Of a DNA stretch of 64,000 nt, positions 1-8,103 are shown piece after piece. Both the position numbers and the translations under genes were made by a program. Source of the stretch: Paenibacillus lupini (GTDB taxonomy: Bacteria; Bacillota; Bacilli; Paenibacillales; Paenibacillaceae); NCBI RefSeq assembly GCF_011761355.1, contig NZ_JAASRW010000006.1, positions 496,001 to 560,000 of the forward strand. Direction: 5' to 3'. Below the pieces are notes generated by a model. The model ran no database searches, was not told where the DNA came from, and saw only the letters and a program-made list of their open reading frames with translations. Each line of letters begins with the position of its first letter. The first letter of the stretch is position 1.

Positions 1-1198
1 AAAAGGCCACTAAAGATAAAATAGCTATCCTGCTGGAACCAGTGATTGTGCCAACAACAGAAAACACAAGTGGTCCTGCGAAGGAAGAAAACTTGCTCGA
101 AAGGGACAAAAATCCGAAAAACTCACCTGATCGCGCCGGCGGCACTAGATCAGCATAGATGGAACGGGCCACCGATTGGCTTCCGCCCTGGACAAATCCC
201 ACCATAATGGCAAGCGCATAGAAATGTAGAGCACTCGTCATAAAGAAGCCAAGCCCCACAATTACGACATAGATCATCAACGCGTAATATAACATCTTCT
301 TGGAGCCAAAGCGTCCGGCAAGCTTGCCGAACAAGATCGTACAAGGCCAACCAACAAACTGAGTAATGAGCAAAGCAATTATCAAATCACTTGTCTCAAT
401 TCCAATACCTGCACCATAAATGGTCGCCATGACAATAACTGTATTAATTCCATCATTAAAAAACCAGAACGCTAACATATATTTGAGCAGCTCCGGGTAC
501 TTCTTCAGCATCGAGAATGTCTGTCTGATCCGGACAAAGCCTGTACGAACAACTTCTACTGGCCCGCTCTGCCCATGGTCCTTCCTTGACTCCTTCACCC
601 AGCGGAGAATCGGAATCGAGAAAAGCAGCCACCAAATCCCTACTGTAATAAAGACCATTTGGGTGGCGAATGTTTTGCTCGGAAACCCTAACATTTCCCA
701 CTTTTCAATCATGATGACGTTTACAAGCAGCAGCAGTCCTCCGCCTGCATAACCATAAGCATAGCCTTGAGCGCTAACCCGATCCCTTTGTCCTTGTGGC
801 ACGCCGTCCGCCAGCATCGAATCATAGAACGTATTGCCCCCGGAGTAACCAATAGAGCCAATCACCATGAGAATCGAGGCAAGCAGCCAATCTCCATCTC
901 CAGCAAACGCCATAAATACGCAGGACAAGACACCTGTCATCATAAATATTGATAAAAACCTTAGCTTGGAACCCGTGTAATCGGCAATTGCGCCAAGTAT
1001 CGGGGACAAAATAGCAACCAGAAGCATCGCTATGCTTTGGGTATAACCCCAATACGTTTCTGCTCTGTTGCCCGCAAGGTGGATCGCCGCAACATCGGAA
1101 TAATACACGGGCAGCACCGCCGCCATCATCGTTGTAGCGAAGGCTGAATTCGCCCAATCATACATTTTCCATCCGCGTAATGCTCTCTGATCCAGCAC
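1..1198 (-). CDS. MFS transporter, UMF1/Atg22-like (3' end outside window)
   Basis: About 399 codons are visible; the C-terminus lies beyond the left edge. The chosen start is GTG at 1198, with a G-rich ribosome site 7 nt upstream; an ATG at 1211 is out of frame. Residues 11-20 read KMYDWANSAF, typical of the UMF1 branch of the major facilitator superfamily (yeast Atg22 relatives). Many hydrophobic segments follow, and residues around 290-300 carry GKLAGRFGSKK, the usual MFS loop motif. Inferred to be an integral membrane transporter, often an exporter in this family; the substrate cannot be read from sequence. It is divergent from the LysR gene at 1355, which may control it. Confidence 0.85.
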   Translation of the reverse strand, partial: MLDQRALRGWKMYDWANSAFATTMMAAVLPVYYSDVAAIHLAGNRAETYWGYTQSIAMLLVAILSPILGAIADYTGSKLRFLSIFMMTGVLSCVFMAFAGDGDWLLASILMVIGSIGYSGGNTFYDSMLADGVPQGQRDRVSAQGYAYGYAGGGLLLLVNVIMIEKWEMLGFPSKTFATQMVFITVGIWWLLFSIPILRWVKESRKDHGQSGPVEVVRTGFVRIRQTFSMLKKYPELLKYMLAFWFFNDGINTVIVMATIYGAGIGIETSDLIIALLITQFVGWPCTILFGKLAGRFGSKKMLYYALMIYVVIVGLGFFMTSALHFYALAIMVGFVQGGSQSVARSIYADLVPPARSGEFFGFLSLSSKFSSFAGPLVFSVVGTITGSSRIAILSLVAF

Positions 1199-1294
1199 AA
1201 ACGCCCCCCATATGGTAATGGCTATACTTCAGCAATAGTTCGACGGTACCCTGTTTATTCCTCTTTTAAGAATTTTTGAAGCTTGGCTGCTTTT

Positions 1295-1323
1295 TTGCTG
1301 TAAACCTCTATTTGCTTTATAAT
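1295..1323 (+). promoter_or_regulatory. Sigma-A-like promoter of LysR gene
   Basis: TTGCTG at 1295-1300 and TATAAT at 1318-1323 with a 17-bp spacer, 32 bp before the TTG start at 1355. It lies in the short divergent region between the MFS and LysR genes. Confidence 0.6.
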
Positions 1324-1354
1324 ATTAAGTGATCATGTTCGAGGGGGAATTGAA

Positions 1355-2257
1355 TTGAATATTAGCCAGCTTGAAACGCTCCTCACCATATCGAAAACGA
1401 TGAGCTTCCGAAAAGCCGGCGAACTGCTGAATTTAACTCAGCCTGCCGTCTCAGCTCAAATTAAGACGCTCGAGGAAGAATTCAAGACGGTTCTAATCGA
1501 TCGCAACCAGCCAGTCACCCTGACCGACCATGGAAAAGTATTCCTGGATCATGCAGAGCGGATTTTATCGGTTGTCGAGGAATTGAAGCAGAAACTGTCA
1601 GACTTGAATGCGACACCTCAGGGCCATATTATATTAGGAACAACCTCATCGATGGCCATTCAGATTTTGCCCCGGGTGTTGTCCTATTTCCAAGATCAGT
1701 ACCCGCTGATCAAAACAACAATTCATACGATGCCTTCCTCTCAGGTTATGGCTAGTGTGGAGAACGGCTCGGTAGACATCGGCATTTCGTACATAGCTGA
1801 AAAGAACCCAAATGTGAACTCCTCTATTCTTTATTACGATTCGTTTGTCCTCGTTGCTTCTCCGGCTCATCCATTGAGCCAAGTAACGCATACTACCATA
1901 GATATGCTGAAGGATATGCCTTTCATCATGCTTGCTCCTGATACGTTAGGCCGCAGATTCCTGGATCAGATCTTCAAGAAAAATAACATCCAGCCGAATA
2001 TTATTATGGAACTGTCGAGCAGTGAGGAAGTCAAACGGATGGTTGAGATTAACCTCGGCGTTGCCGTCGTATCCAAGCTATCCATTGCAAACGAATTAAA
2101 GTTAGGTTCACTTAAAATCATCAAAGTCGCAGAGCTTGAACCTTATCATCCGGTCGCGGTTGTCTACAAATCCGGAAGATACTTAAATATTGCGATGCAG
2201 CAATTTTTAAGTGACTTGAAGGGTATGCCGGAGCAATCATTTCTTGGCAGCGAGTAA
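1355..2257 (+). CDS. LysR-family transcriptional regulator
   Basis: 300 aa, the usual LysR length. TTG start with GAGGGGG 7 nt upstream. Residues 1-60 form the winged helix-turn-helix (SFRKAGELLNLTQPAVS around 17-33), then a linker helix, then a periplasmic-binding-protein-like effector domain at about 90-290. LysR proteins often regulate a divergent neighbour, so the MFS gene at 1-1198 is the obvious target candidate. The effector is unknown. The stop codon is followed within 10 bp by the tandem hairpin array that leads into hisJ. Confidence 0.9.
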   Translation: MNISQLETLLTISKTMSFRKAGELLNLTQPAVSAQIKTLEEEFKTVLIDRNQPVTLTDHGKVFLDHAERILSVVEELKQKLSDLNATPQGHIILGTTSSMAIQILPRVLSYFQDQYPLIKTTIHTMPSSQVMASVENGSVDIGISYIAEKNPNVNSSILYYDSFVLVASPAHPLSQVTHTTIDMLKDMPFIMLAPDTLGRRFLDQIFKKNNIQPNIIMELSSSEEVKRMVEINLGVAVVSKLSIANELKLGSLKIIKVAELEPYHPVAVVYKSGRYLNIAMQQFLSDLKGMPEQSFLGSE

Positions 2258-2263
2258 AATGCA

Positions 2264-2502
2264 ATGCTTACGAAGTAAGAATCACTACAGATGAGCAGCA
2301 ATCTTTAAGCTCATGCTTACGAAGTAAGAATCACTACAGATGAGCGGCAATCTTTAAGCTCATGCTTACGAAGTAAGAATCACTACAAATGGCCAATTAA
2401 TTGGCCATTTCGGTAGCAATTCTTAAGCTCATGCTTACGAAGCAAGAATCACTACAAACGGCCAATTAATTGGCCATTTCGGTAGCAATTCTTTTGAGGA
2501 GG
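2264..2502 (+). repeat. Tandem two-hairpin leader element before hisJ (4 units)
   Basis: Four head-to-tail units start at 2264, 2313, 2362 and 2431, each opening with ATGCTTACGAAG. Units 1-2 are 49 bp, unit 3 is 69 bp, and unit 4 ends in the hisJ Shine-Dalgarno GAGGAGG (2496-2502). In units 3 and 4 AAGAAT-CA-CTAC can pair with GTAG-CA-ATTCTT around an inner palindrome AAATGGCCAA/TTGGCCATTT. The same architecture precedes uvrC, oppB and the bceA-like gene. Role inferred only: 5' UTR structure or mobile RBS cassette. Confidence 0.8.
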
Positions 2503-2510
2503 AACTCATA

Positions 2511-3320
2511 ATGAAATTCGATTTGCACACCCATCATGAACGTTGCGGTCACGCGAACGGCACGATCGAAGATTATATTATTGCTGCGCTTGATGCCGAC
2601 CTTCAAGTCATTGGCATCTCTGACCATTCGCCGTATTTCGGAAGCGAGCAAGACCAGCCTTTTCCCGGCATTGCCATGGCTCGCAGCGATTTCTCCAGCT
2701 ATGTTGATGAAGTCCTTCGATTGAAGGAAAAGTATAAAGGCCGTATTGAAGTACTGCTTGGGATGGAATCGGATTTCTTCCCGAAGCATGCAGAAACTTA
2801 CCGCTCGGCTTACCAGGGTGTACCTTTCGATTATTTGATTGGTTCAGTCCATCAGGTAAGCGGTGTCAGTATTTTTAACCGTAACCGCTGGAAGGGCTTA
2901 TCAGAGGAAAAGACAATTGCGGAGAAAGTATCGTATTATGATCTCATTCAGCAGTCTGCCCGCAGTGGAATGTTCGATATCTTAGGACATATTGATGCAA
3001 TGAAGGGTTACTTCCCTGCTTTCTCTGATATTCCTGCTGATGAAGCGATTGATGATACGTTACGTGTAATTGCGAAGCATGATATCGCTATTGAGATCAA
3101 TACATCAGGCAGCACCAAAGATGTAGGTGGATGGTATCCTTCTGATGCAATTTTAGAGAGAGCTCTTCATTTTGGGGTTAACGTCACTTTTGGATCGGAT
3201 GCCCACAAACCAAGCCGAGTTGGCGATGAATTCGAGCTTGTACGCAAACGTCTGAAGGAAATTGGGTTCTCCCAGTGGGTCTTCTACCGCAAACGCCAGC
3301 AAATTATTGTTCCACTTTAA
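2511..3320 (+). CDS. hisJ: Histidinol-phosphatase, PHP family (HisJ-like)
   Basis: 269 aa, close to the B. subtilis enzyme. ATG with GAGGAGG 8 nt upstream. The PHP metal-site motifs are visible: HTHHERCGH near residues 6-14, DHSPYF near 38, GMESDFF near 84, GSVHQV near 110, DILGHID near 160 and a C-terminal GSDAHKP. The family hydrolyses L-histidinol phosphate in histidine synthesis, in the cytosol. No other his gene is nearby. Other PHP-family phosphoesterases are possible, but the motif set fits HisJ/HisK best. The leader is an array of four structured repeats. Confidence 0.87.
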   Translation: MKFDLHTHHERCGHANGTIEDYIIAALDADLQVIGISDHSPYFGSEQDQPFPGIAMARSDFSSYVDEVLRLKEKYKGRIEVLLGMESDFFPKHAETYRSAYQGVPFDYLIGSVHQVSGVSIFNRNRWKGLSEEKTIAEKVSYYDLIQQSARSGMFDILGHIDAMKGYFPAFSDIPADEAIDDTLRVIAKHDIAIEINTSGSTKDVGGWYPSDAILERALHFGVNVTFGSDAHKPSRVGDEFELVRKRLKEIGFSQWVFYRKRQQIIVPL

Positions 3321-3342
3321 AATAAAGAGTAAAAATGAATTA

Positions 3343-3411
3343 AAAGCTTCGCCTTGAGCGCAATGTCATTAAGTTAGCTAACTTAATGACATTGCGCTTG
3401 AGCGAAGCTTT
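3343..3411. terminator. Long palindrome after hisJ, including a 40-bp perfect inverted repeat
   Basis: Positions 3358-3397 are a perfect 40-bp palindrome centred on TAGCTA, with no loop. It is flanked by AAAGCTTCGC (3343-3352) and GCGAAGCTTT (3402-3411). Arms this long would extrude or fold strongly in RNA; a TTTATTT tail follows. It probably terminates hisJ. Confidence 0.7.
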
Positions 3412-3432
3412 ATTTATTATACAGACAAAAAA

Positions 3433-3458
3433 AGTGGACCTGTGCGATCACAGGTCCG
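3433..3458 (-). terminator. Terminator-like hairpin read leftward
   Basis: GGACCTGTG/CACAGGTCC with a 4-nt loop. On the minus strand it is followed by ACTTTTTTT. No minus-strand gene is seen between it and the plus-strand transporter gene, so the transcript it would end is unknown. Confidence 0.55.
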
Positions 3459-3569
3459 AAATTGATATATTAAAAGGGGGTCTTGTTTATTATAATAGCC
3501 TAATAATATGTTTGTACCGTAACAGAACTATTTCATTTGTGTAACAAATTCGGGCAGGAGATGACATCA

Positions 3570-4415
3570 ATGTGGCTTGCAACTGCAGTCGGCAGCGCCG
3601 TGCTGTTTGGACTGGCAGGCTGGTGGATGAAAGTAAGCCAAATGCACCGGGGACATGTATCGGTTATGCTGATCGGGCTTTATGTGTCCGGTACAGCTGG
3701 TTTTGGCATCCATGCAGCAATTGAAGGAACTATCGATCAATTAAGTGATTATCGGGTATGGATCGCGGGGATTATCATTGGAGCAGGCTCTTCTCTGGGC
3801 AACGCTTTGTTCATGAAGGCTTTGGACTATGGCCCAGCGAGCTTAACTTCCCCTTTAACGAATATGAATATTGTGCTTGTTGTAGCACTAGGCACCCTTT
3901 ATTACGGAGAATCTTTACGGGCAACAGAATCGCTGGGCATTTTACTGCTGCTGGTTGCCGTTGTCTTAATCTCCTACAAAAAACAATCACAATCTACAGC
4001 CATACAGTCCCGCTGGTACCTATATGTAATTGCAGCTGTTCTCTTCTTCACCTTCCGTAATGGAGGATTAAAGATCACAGAGGAGCTCGGCTTATCCAGT
4101 GCACCAATTCTTTTTATCGGATATGCCCTATCCCTTATATGGTTCGCCTTTCCAATTAGAAAAGCGACAGACCGCGCAGCATTCCGGACCGGCTTAAAGC
4201 TTGGCTTGCTCGCAGGCTTGTTCTCTTATGGCGGACTCCAGCTGTATGCGGTCGCGTTAGCAACTGGCCCCGCCAACCTGGCTGCACCCATCTTTGCGAC
4301 GAACAGTCTTGTTGTTGCAGCAGGTTCTATACTTATCTACAAAGAGAGACTCAACCGCGTCCAATGGGCGGCATTCCTCCTGACCATTGCCGGACTAATC
4401 ATTATTCGGATCTAA
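3570..4415 (+). CDS. EamA/DMT-family transporter
   Basis: 281 aa with about ten hydrophobic helices in two EamA-like halves, the usual drug/metabolite transporter layout. I place the start at ATG 3570 (MWLATAVGS), because AGGAG lies 9 nt upstream at 3556-3560; an in-frame TTG at 3537 has no good ribosome site. TGPANLAAPIFATNS in the second half resembles the conserved EamA membrane motif. Substrate unknown; the superfamily includes exporters of amino acids and small metabolites. Single gene, with a terminator shared with doxX. Confidence 0.85.
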   Translation: MWLATAVGSAVLFGLAGWWMKVSQMHRGHVSVMLIGLYVSGTAGFGIHAAIEGTIDQLSDYRVWIAGIIIGAGSSLGNALFMKALDYGPASLTSPLTNMNIVLVVALGTLYYGESLRATESLGILLLLVAVVLISYKKQSQSTAIQSRWYLYVIAAVLFFTFRNGGLKITEELGLSSAPILFIGYALSLIWFAFPIRKATDRAAFRTGLKLGLLAGLFSYGGLQLYAVALATGPANLAAPIFATNSLVVAAGSILIYKERLNRVQWAAFLLTIAGLIIIRI

Positions 4416-4429
4416 TTGTATCAAAGCAC

Positions 4430-4476
4430 AAAAGCACCGCCAGAGTCTGCTGATTGCAGAACCTAGCGGTGCTTTT
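4430..4476. terminator. Bidirectional terminator
   Basis: AAAAGCACCGC (4430-4440) pairs with GCGGTGCTTTT (4466-4476). It serves the convergent DMT transporter and doxX genes. Confidence 0.8.
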
Positions 4477-4486
4477 CACTTATCGA

Positions 4487-4885
4487 TTATTTCAGTAAAG
4501 CATCAATCGAGATATCACCTGCGCCAACAAAGGCTACTCCAAGGGCAACTGCGATCAATACCAGATTGTATTCATAACCATTCTGTGTAACCCAGAGACC
4601 ATTCGCGCCATGTACCTTCACAATCGCCATAATCATTAGGATGATCAGTAACGCAGCACCAACTTCGATCCATAAGCCAGCTCCGAACAACAAGCCTCCA
4701 ACAACCTCTGTCAGACCTGCACCTGCTGCCATCAGGACACCTGGTTTAAGACCTAAGGATTCCATCCATCCTCCGGTACCTTTGAGCCCGTATCCGCCAA
4801 ACCAGCCAAACAGCTTCTGTGCACCATGACCTATCATCAATAAACCAATAACTACCCGTATAATCAATAATCCTGTATCCATCAT
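4487..4885 (-). CDS. DoxX family membrane protein
   Basis: 132 aa with four hydrophobic helices. The start has the DoxX signature: RVVIGLLMIGHGAQKLFGWFGG at residues 10-31. ATG at 4885 with a GGGAGAG-type ribosome site. DoxX relatives are small quinone-binding-like membrane proteins; in Bacillota they are often controlled by a divergent HxlR or MarR regulator that senses electrophiles or quinones, which matches this arrangement. The function beyond membrane redox or stress is not established. Confidence 0.85.
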   Translation of the reverse strand: MMDTGLLIIRVVIGLLMIGHGAQKLFGWFGGYGLKGTGGWMESLGLKPGVLMAAGAGLTEVVGGLLFGAGLWIEVGAALLIILMIMAIVKVHGANGLWVTQNGYEYNLVLIAVALGVAFVGAGDISIDALLK

Positions 4886-4922
4886 TTTAACTCTCTCCCT
4901 TTATCTATTCTTCTCTTTTAGT

Positions 4923-4975
4923 GAGCGGCCGCTCTTGATGCACTTATCATAATGTATGTTACTTACTTTAGTCAA
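4923..4975 (-). promoter_or_regulatory. doxX promoter with downstream palindrome
   Basis: On the minus strand TTGACT (4970-4975) and TATGAT (4946-4951) are 18 bp apart. The perfect 12-bp palindrome GAGCGGCCGCTC at 4923-4934 sits just after the expected transcription start, a typical roadblock-operator position. Candidate HxlR site. Confidence 0.6.
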
Positions 4976-5025
4976 GTCGATATAAATAAAATAGTTAATA
5001 CCCAAATTTGGCTATTTCAACGAAC

Positions 5026-5054
5026 TTACTTTTCCATAGAACATATGCTACAAT
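5026..5054 (+). promoter_or_regulatory. hxlR-type gene promoter
   Basis: TTACTT (5026-5031), 17 bp, TACAAT (5049-5054), about 25 bp before the TTG start of the HxlR gene. Confidence 0.5.
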
Positions 5055-5079
5055 GAAGGTAGAAAAAGGGGTGATCGCG

Positions 5080-5388
5080 TTGGATTATTCAACTATGTGC
5101 CCAAAGTATGAAGCTGCGGCCGACATTTTAGGTAAGAAATGGACAGGGCTTATTATTCGGGTCATGCTTGGCGGACCTAAACGGTTCAAGGAAATTAAAG
5201 AGCAGATTCCCGAGATGAGTGACAAGATGTTAACGGATCGGATGAAGGAATTAGAAAGTCAGAATATCATCAAACGAACGGTCTATCCTGAAATGCCTGT
5301 TCGAATCGAATATGAACTAACACCGAAGGGCCGCGAGCTCCAGCCTGTTATCGAATCGATACAAAACTGGGGCGAGCATTGGATGTAA
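5080..5388 (+). CDS. HxlR-family transcriptional regulator
   Basis: 102 aa from the TTG at 5080, which has AAGGGGTGA just upstream; a longer in-frame version from 5008 lacks a ribosome site and would start before the promoter. A single HxlR winged-helix domain is seen: CPKYEAAADILGKKWTGLI at the start, with the family-defining early cysteine, then FKEIKEQIPEMSDKMLTDRMKELE. Such proteins (YodB, CatR, HypR types) sense quinones, diamide or hypochlorite through the N-terminal cysteine. Likely regulator of the divergent doxX gene. Confidence 0.85.
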   Translation: MDYSTMCPKYEAAADILGKKWTGLIIRVMLGGPKRFKEIKEQIPEMSDKMLTDRMKELESQNIIKRTVYPEMPVRIEYELTPKGRELQPVIESIQNWGEHWM

Positions 5389-5399
5389 GGATTTACTCA

Positions 5400-5452
5400 A
5401 AAAAAGCTGTGCCAGACAGGATTATCACTCCCCTGTCTGGCACAGCTTTTTT
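5400..5452 (+). terminator. Terminator of HxlR gene
   Basis: A 21-nt arm beginning AAAAAAGCTGTGCC pairs with its complement ending GGCACAGCTTTTTT. Strong intrinsic terminator. Confidence 0.85.
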
Positions 5453-5524
5453 GCTTTGGTTGACATTCCTCGGCAACTATTTTACTATATTGATAATAGT
5501 TATCATTATCAAATGAAGGATAAG

Positions 5525-5550
5525 AAAAAGCCCCCCGTTATTCGGAGGGC
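5525..5550 (-). terminator. Terminator of sdhCAB
   Basis: GCCCTCCGAATAACGGGGGGC hairpin followed by a T-run on the minus strand, 8 bp past the sdhB stop. Confidence 0.75.
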
Positions 5551-5557
5551 ATTGTTC

Positions 5558-6316
5558 TTAACCAAGCCATTTTTTGAACAGATGTTTGGTTGTATCACGG
5601 TTGATTGCTGCGATCGAAGTCGTAAGTGGAATACCTTTCGGGCAAGAGCGCACGCAGTTTTGCGAGTTACCGCAGCCTTCGATACCACCGTCTTCCATCA
5701 GCGTCTCCAGACGTTCAGCCTTGTTCATTTCACCAGTAGGGTGAACGTTGAACAAGCGCACTTGGGAGATCGCTTGCGGGCCGATAAAGCTGTTCCGGTC
5801 ATTAACGTTCGGGCAAGCTTCCATACAAACGCCACAAGTCATACATTTGGACAATTCGTAAGCCCATTGACGTTTCGACTCGGCGAGACGTGGTCCAGGA
5901 CCCAGATCATACGTACCGTCGATAGGAATCCATGCTTTAACCCGTTTGAGCGCGTTGAACATGCGCTCGCGGTTAATAACAAGGTCACGTACGACAGGGA
6001 ATGTACGCATAGGCTCAAGGCGTACTGGCTGCTCGAGCTGATCGATCAGCGCGCTGCACGCTTGGCGAGGCTTGCCGTTGATAACCATCGAGCAGGCACC
6101 ACATACTTCCTCAAGACAGTTCGATTCCCAACATACAGGAGCCGTGTTGCCGCCGTCCGATTTTCTCGGATTACGTTGAATCTCCATCAGGCCGCTGATA
6201 ACGTTCATGTTAGCGCGGTAAGGGATCTCAAACTCTTCTGTGTACGGCTGGGAGTCTGGTCCATCTTGACGGGTAATAACGAACTTTACGGTTTTTGTTG
6301 CTGTCGTTTGAGCCAT
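5558..6316 (-). CDS. sdhB: Succinate dehydrogenase iron-sulfur subunit
   Basis: 252 aa, standard for the Bacillus type. The N-terminal ferredoxin domain carries CWESNCLEEVCGACS and a later RQAC, the [2Fe-2S] ligands. The C-terminal part has CMTCGVCMEACPN and CGNSQNCVRSCPKG for the [4Fe-4S] and [3Fe-4S] clusters. It passes electrons from the SdhA flavin to menaquinone via SdhC. ATG at 6316 has AAAGGAG inside the end of sdhA; the two genes are separated by 2 bp, suggesting coupling. Last gene of sdhCAB. Confidence 0.97.
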   Translation of the reverse strand: MAQTTATKTVKFVITRQDGPDSQPYTEEFEIPYRANMNVISGLMEIQRNPRKSDGGNTAPVCWESNCLEEVCGACSMVINGKPRQACSALIDQLEQPVRLEPMRTFPVVRDLVINRERMFNALKRVKAWIPIDGTYDLGPGPRLAESKRQWAYELSKCMTCGVCMEACPNVNDRNSFIGPQAISQVRLFNVHPTGEMNKAERLETLMEDGGIEGCGNSQNCVRSCPKGIPLTTSIAAINRDTTKHLFKKWLG

Positions 6317-6318
6317 TG

Positions 6319-8076
6319 TTATTCTCCTTTCTTCTTGTTGGCTGTATAGTCGCGTTTACGCGGTTTGATAAGCGAAGTATCAACTTCCTCGTACGAAATT
6401 TGTGGACCTTCTGGCGTCCAGGTTGCTTTCGTTGTTTTCAGGAAGTCTTCGTCATTACGATCCGGGAAGTCTGGCTTGTAATGCGCGCCGCGGCTTTCGT
6501 CACGAAGCAAAGCACCAAGTGTCATCGCTTCAGACAGTTCAAGCATGTTCCACAGCTGACGTGTGAAGGCAACGCTTGAGTTGTTCCATTGCGCCGTATC
6601 GTTAATGTTGATGTTCTGGTAACGCTGCTTCAGCTCTTTGATCTTATCGATCGTTAGCTTCAGCTTATCATTGAAACGAACTACGGTCATGTTGTTCGTC
6701 ATCCATTCGCCAAGCTCTTTGTGAAGGACATACGCATTTTCCGTACCGTTCATGCTTAGGATTTTGTTGTATTTATCAGTTTGACGTTTTTTCTCACGAT
6801 CAAATACCGAAGAGGCAACATCCTCAGAAGACTTCTTAAGGCCATTAATGTACTCGACTGCTTTTGGTCCTGCAACCATACCACCAAAGATAGCAGACAA
6901 GAGCGAGTTCGCACCAAGACGGTTCGCACCATGGTAATTGTAATCACATTCGCCAGCTGCGAAGAGACCTGGGATGTTCGTCATTTGGTTGTAATCAACC
7001 CACATGCCGCCCATCGAATAGTGAACTGCAGGGAAGATCTTCATCGGGATTTTACGCGGGTCGTCGCCCATAAATTTCTCGTAAATTTCGATGATACCGC
7101 CGAGCTTAACATCAAGCTCCTTCGGATCTTTATGCGACAGGTCAAGGTATACCATGTTCTCGCCGTTGATACCAAGCTTGTCATCAACGCAGACGCTGAA
7201 GATCTCACGTGTTGCGATATCACGCGGAACAAGGTTGCCGTAAGCAGGATATTTCTCTTCAAGGAAGTACCAAGGCTTACCGTCTTTATAAGTCCAGATC
7301 CGGCCGCCTTCACCACGAGCAGATTCAGACATCAGACGAAGTTTATCGTCGCCTGGAATTGCCGTTGGATGAATTTGAATAAATTCGCCGTTAGCGTAAT
7401 GTACGCCTTGCTGGTAAGCCGCACTTGCTGCAGTACCAGTATTAATAACGGAGTTCGTTGTTTTACCAAAGATGATACCAGGACCGCCGGATGCGAGAAT
7501 AACTGCGTCGCCAACGAAAGTATGTACTTCCATCGAGCGCAGGCTTTGCGCTGAAACACCACGACAGATGCCTTCATCATCCAATACAGCGCCAAGGAAT
7601 TCCCAGTGCTCGTATTTCGTTACGAGACCAGCTGCTTCCCAGCGGCGAACTTGCTCGTCCAGTGCGTACAGCAGCTGTTGGCCAGTTGTTGCACCTGCAA
7701 AAGCTGTACGGTGATATTGCGTACCGCCGAAACGACGGAAGTCAAGCAGACCCTCTGGTGTACGGCTGAACATTACGCCCATACGGTCCATCAAGTGAAT
7801 AATGCCAGGTGCAGCTTCACACATTGCTTTTACCGGAGGCTGGTTCGCGAGGAAGTCGCCGCCATAGACGGTATCGTCAAAGTGCTCCCAAGGGGAGTCG
7901 CCTTCACCTTTTGTATTAACAGCGCCGTTAATGCCGCCTTGCGCGCAAACGGAATGGGAACGTTTAACCGGCACGACGGAGAACAAATCCACATGCACGC
8001 CCGCTTCCGCCGCTTTTACGGTTGCCATAAGACCGGCAAGACCGCCACCAACGACGATAATTTTATTTTTAGCCAT
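6319..8076 (-). CDS. sdhA: Succinate dehydrogenase flavoprotein subunit
   Basis: 585 aa, full length. FAD-binding motif VVGGGLAGL at residues 7-15, then HSVCAQGGINGA with the histidine that usually holds the covalent flavin. HYSMGGMWVDYN and GLFAAGECDYNYHGANRLG are the substrate-site and second FAD motifs of the SdhA/FrdA family. It oxidises succinate to fumarate at the cytoplasmic face of the membrane. Middle gene of sdhCAB; AAGGAGCG precedes the ATG. Confidence 0.97.
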   Translation of the reverse strand: MAKNKIIVVGGGLAGLMATVKAAEAGVHVDLFSVVPVKRSHSVCAQGGINGAVNTKGEGDSPWEHFDDTVYGGDFLANQPPVKAMCEAAPGIIHLMDRMGVMFSRTPEGLLDFRRFGGTQYHRTAFAGATTGQQLLYALDEQVRRWEAAGLVTKYEHWEFLGAVLDDEGICRGVSAQSLRSMEVHTFVGDAVILASGGPGIIFGKTTNSVINTGTAASAAYQQGVHYANGEFIQIHPTAIPGDDKLRLMSESARGEGGRIWTYKDGKPWYFLEEKYPAYGNLVPRDIATREIFSVCVDDKLGINGENMVYLDLSHKDPKELDVKLGGIIEIYEKFMGDDPRKIPMKIFPAVHYSMGGMWVDYNQMTNIPGLFAAGECDYNYHGANRLGANSLLSAIFGGMVAGPKAVEYINGLKKSSEDVASSVFDREKKRQTDKYNKILSMNGTENAYVLHKELGEWMTNNMTVVRFNDKLKLTIDKIKELKQRYQNININDTAQWNNSSVAFTRQLWNMLELSEAMTLGALLRDESRGAHYKPDFPDRNDEDFLKTTKATWTPEGPQISYEEVDTSLIKPRKRDYTANKKKGE

Positions 8077-8103
8077 AACGTTTCGCTCCTTGTCTAAATA
8101 CTA

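Noticed and set aside
822..1157. Minus-strand ORF of 111 codons in the MFS region
   Set aside because: Out of frame with the UMF1-type coding sequence, which carries the family motif KMYDWANSAF.
2264..2430. CRISPR-like regularly spaced repeats before hisJ
   Set aside because: Units follow one another directly; there are no unique spacers, and the sequence between cores is itself conserved or palindromic. No cas gene nearby.
5456..6349. 297-codon plus-strand ORF
   Set aside because: Antisense to sdhB, which is certain from cluster-binding motifs.
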